Part shown: positions 5,248 through 5,787 of the stretch, in pieces | Numbering within the stretch: the stretch's first letter is position 1 | Layout: each line of letters begins with the position of its first letter | NCBI GenBank assembly: GCA_023252115.1 | Contig: JAHEXM010000133.1 | Location: forward strand, 1 to 5,787 | Reading direction: 5' to 3' | Source: Micrococcales bacterium | Lineage (GTDB): Bacteria > Actinomycetota > Actinomycetes > S36-B12 > UBA10799 | Length of the DNA: 5,787 nt | Notes under the pieces: model-generated | Seen by the model: the letters and a program-made list of their open reading frames with translations, nothing else | Told to the model about the DNA's origin: nothing | The model's database searches: none | Program-made: the position numbers and the translations under genes

Positions 5248-5787
5248 GTTGCAATTCTTTGGGGCCATGCCGCCATTTCGGGTGCAACCGATCCACGCGC
5301 TAACCCAGGTGCTGTTGCGGGTGTGAGCCGGCACTTTGTTCGCGCGATTGGTGATCACATGGTTTGCGCTACCGCACGCCGACTGCCAAGGACCGATGCG
5401 CAGAGTGTCTGCGCGAGCCAAACCATTCGTGCCTTTGGCCTTCGCGTTGTATACAAAATCGATACTTCCCACAGTTCCCGGCGCGCAGTCACCCACGTGA
5501 CCTGACTCAGAGCTAATCGCTACCTGGAGATGAACGGCGAGTTTCTTTCCGGGCGACAACACTTGTAGTGAGCCGTCGACAACGCGGGCCTGAATCTGTG
5601 TTGTCCCGAAACGCGCAAGGATCGGAGTATCAGCAGCTACAACACCGCCCTGGGGCGAGGCCCCATTGGGCAGATTGAATCGGCCTTCAAGATGGCCCGA
5701 AACATTCCCTGGGGTTGTAGCGGAAACTCCTGGCGGTAGCACTCGCGTGTGTGAGTAGAAGTTAACTGCGAAGTCAACTCGGCCCGG
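5245..5787 (-). CDS. Unrecognised, probably extracytoplasmic protein (C-terminal part, 5' end outside window)
   Basis: The minus-strand frame is open from the right edge to the TAG at 5247-5245, so the C-terminal 180 residues are visible. A GTG at 5742 could serve as a start, but no ribosome site precedes it, and the residues upstream (VDFAVNFYSHTRVLPPG) read as ordinary protein, so the gene most likely continues beyond the window. I do not recognise the family. The protein alternates short hydrophobic strands with Gly/Asn/Ser/Thr-rich turns, suggesting a beta-rich fold. It has four Cys, all in the C-terminal half (visible residues 101, 138, 168 and 179), compatible with two disulfides in a secreted or surface protein. 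No membrane anchor or sorting motif occurs at the C-terminus, which ends NCN. The export signal, if any, would be outside the window. It is convergent with the acyl-CoA dehydrogenase gene and nothing suggests a functional link. Confidence 0.65.
   Translation of the reverse strand, partial: PGRVDFAVNFYSHTRVLPPGVSATTPGNVSGHLEGRFNLPNGASPQGGVVAADTPILARFGTTQIQARVVDGSLQVLSPGKKLAVHLQVAISSESGHVGDCAPGTVGSIDFVYNAKAKGTNGLARADTLRIGPWQSACGSANHVITNRANKVPAHTRNSTWVSAWIGCTRNGGMAPKNCN

Noticed and set aside
5740..5742. GTG at 5742 as the true start of the right-edge protein
   Set aside because: No ribosome site or promoter box precedes it, the frame stays open with protein-like residues to the window edge, and this start would leave an exported-looking protein without a signal peptide.

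Overview
The window looks like chromosomal DNA from an actinobacterium, probably a moderately GC-rich, perhaps uncultivated lineage. The evidence is the close match, by recall, of the KorA and KorB proteins to the actinobacterial fused-subunit 2-oxoglutarate:ferredoxin oxidoreductase (the Mycobacterium tuberculosis KorAB type). Frequent GTG starts and TANNNT boxes placed about 7 bases before start codons, as in actinobacterial leaderless genes, point the same way. No genus can be assigned from the sequence alone.

Layout, left to right. (1) Positions 1-867, minus strand: the start of an operon running leftward out of the window. It holds a short NuoB-like iron-sulfur subunit, a short NuoC-like subunit joined to it by a 4-base GTGA overlap, and the first codons of a third overlapping gene cut by the window edge. 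(2) Positions 868-1053: a divergent intergenic region with a very strong 22-base-arm inverted repeat and a partial direct repeat. (3) Positions 1054-3946, plus strand: korA and korB, overlapping and complete. (4) Positions 3947-4048: a gap with a perfect 15-base-arm inverted repeat that contains a competing 14-base palindrome, followed by a probable leaderless promoter. (5) Positions 4049-5242, plus strand: an acyl-CoA dehydrogenase. (6) Positions 5245-5787, minus strand: the C-terminal 180 residues of an unrecognised, probably extracytoplasmic protein, convergent with the dehydrogenase and separated from it by 2 bases.

Working hypothesis: KorAB oxidises 2-oxoglutarate (or a related 2-oxoacid) with CoA and reduces ferredoxin. 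The divergent operon starts with complex I-type connecting subunits (the NuoB/NuoC family, shared by complex I and the group 4 hydrogenase-related membrane complexes). No NADH-input subunit is visible. A ferredoxin-fed respiratory or ion-pumping complex is therefore an attractive but unproven reading; the rest of the operon lies outside the window. The acyl-CoA dehydrogenase also yields reducing equivalents but appears to have its own promoter. I see no CRISPR array, tRNA, rRNA, transposon or phage feature. No gene-free stretch exceeds 300 bases.
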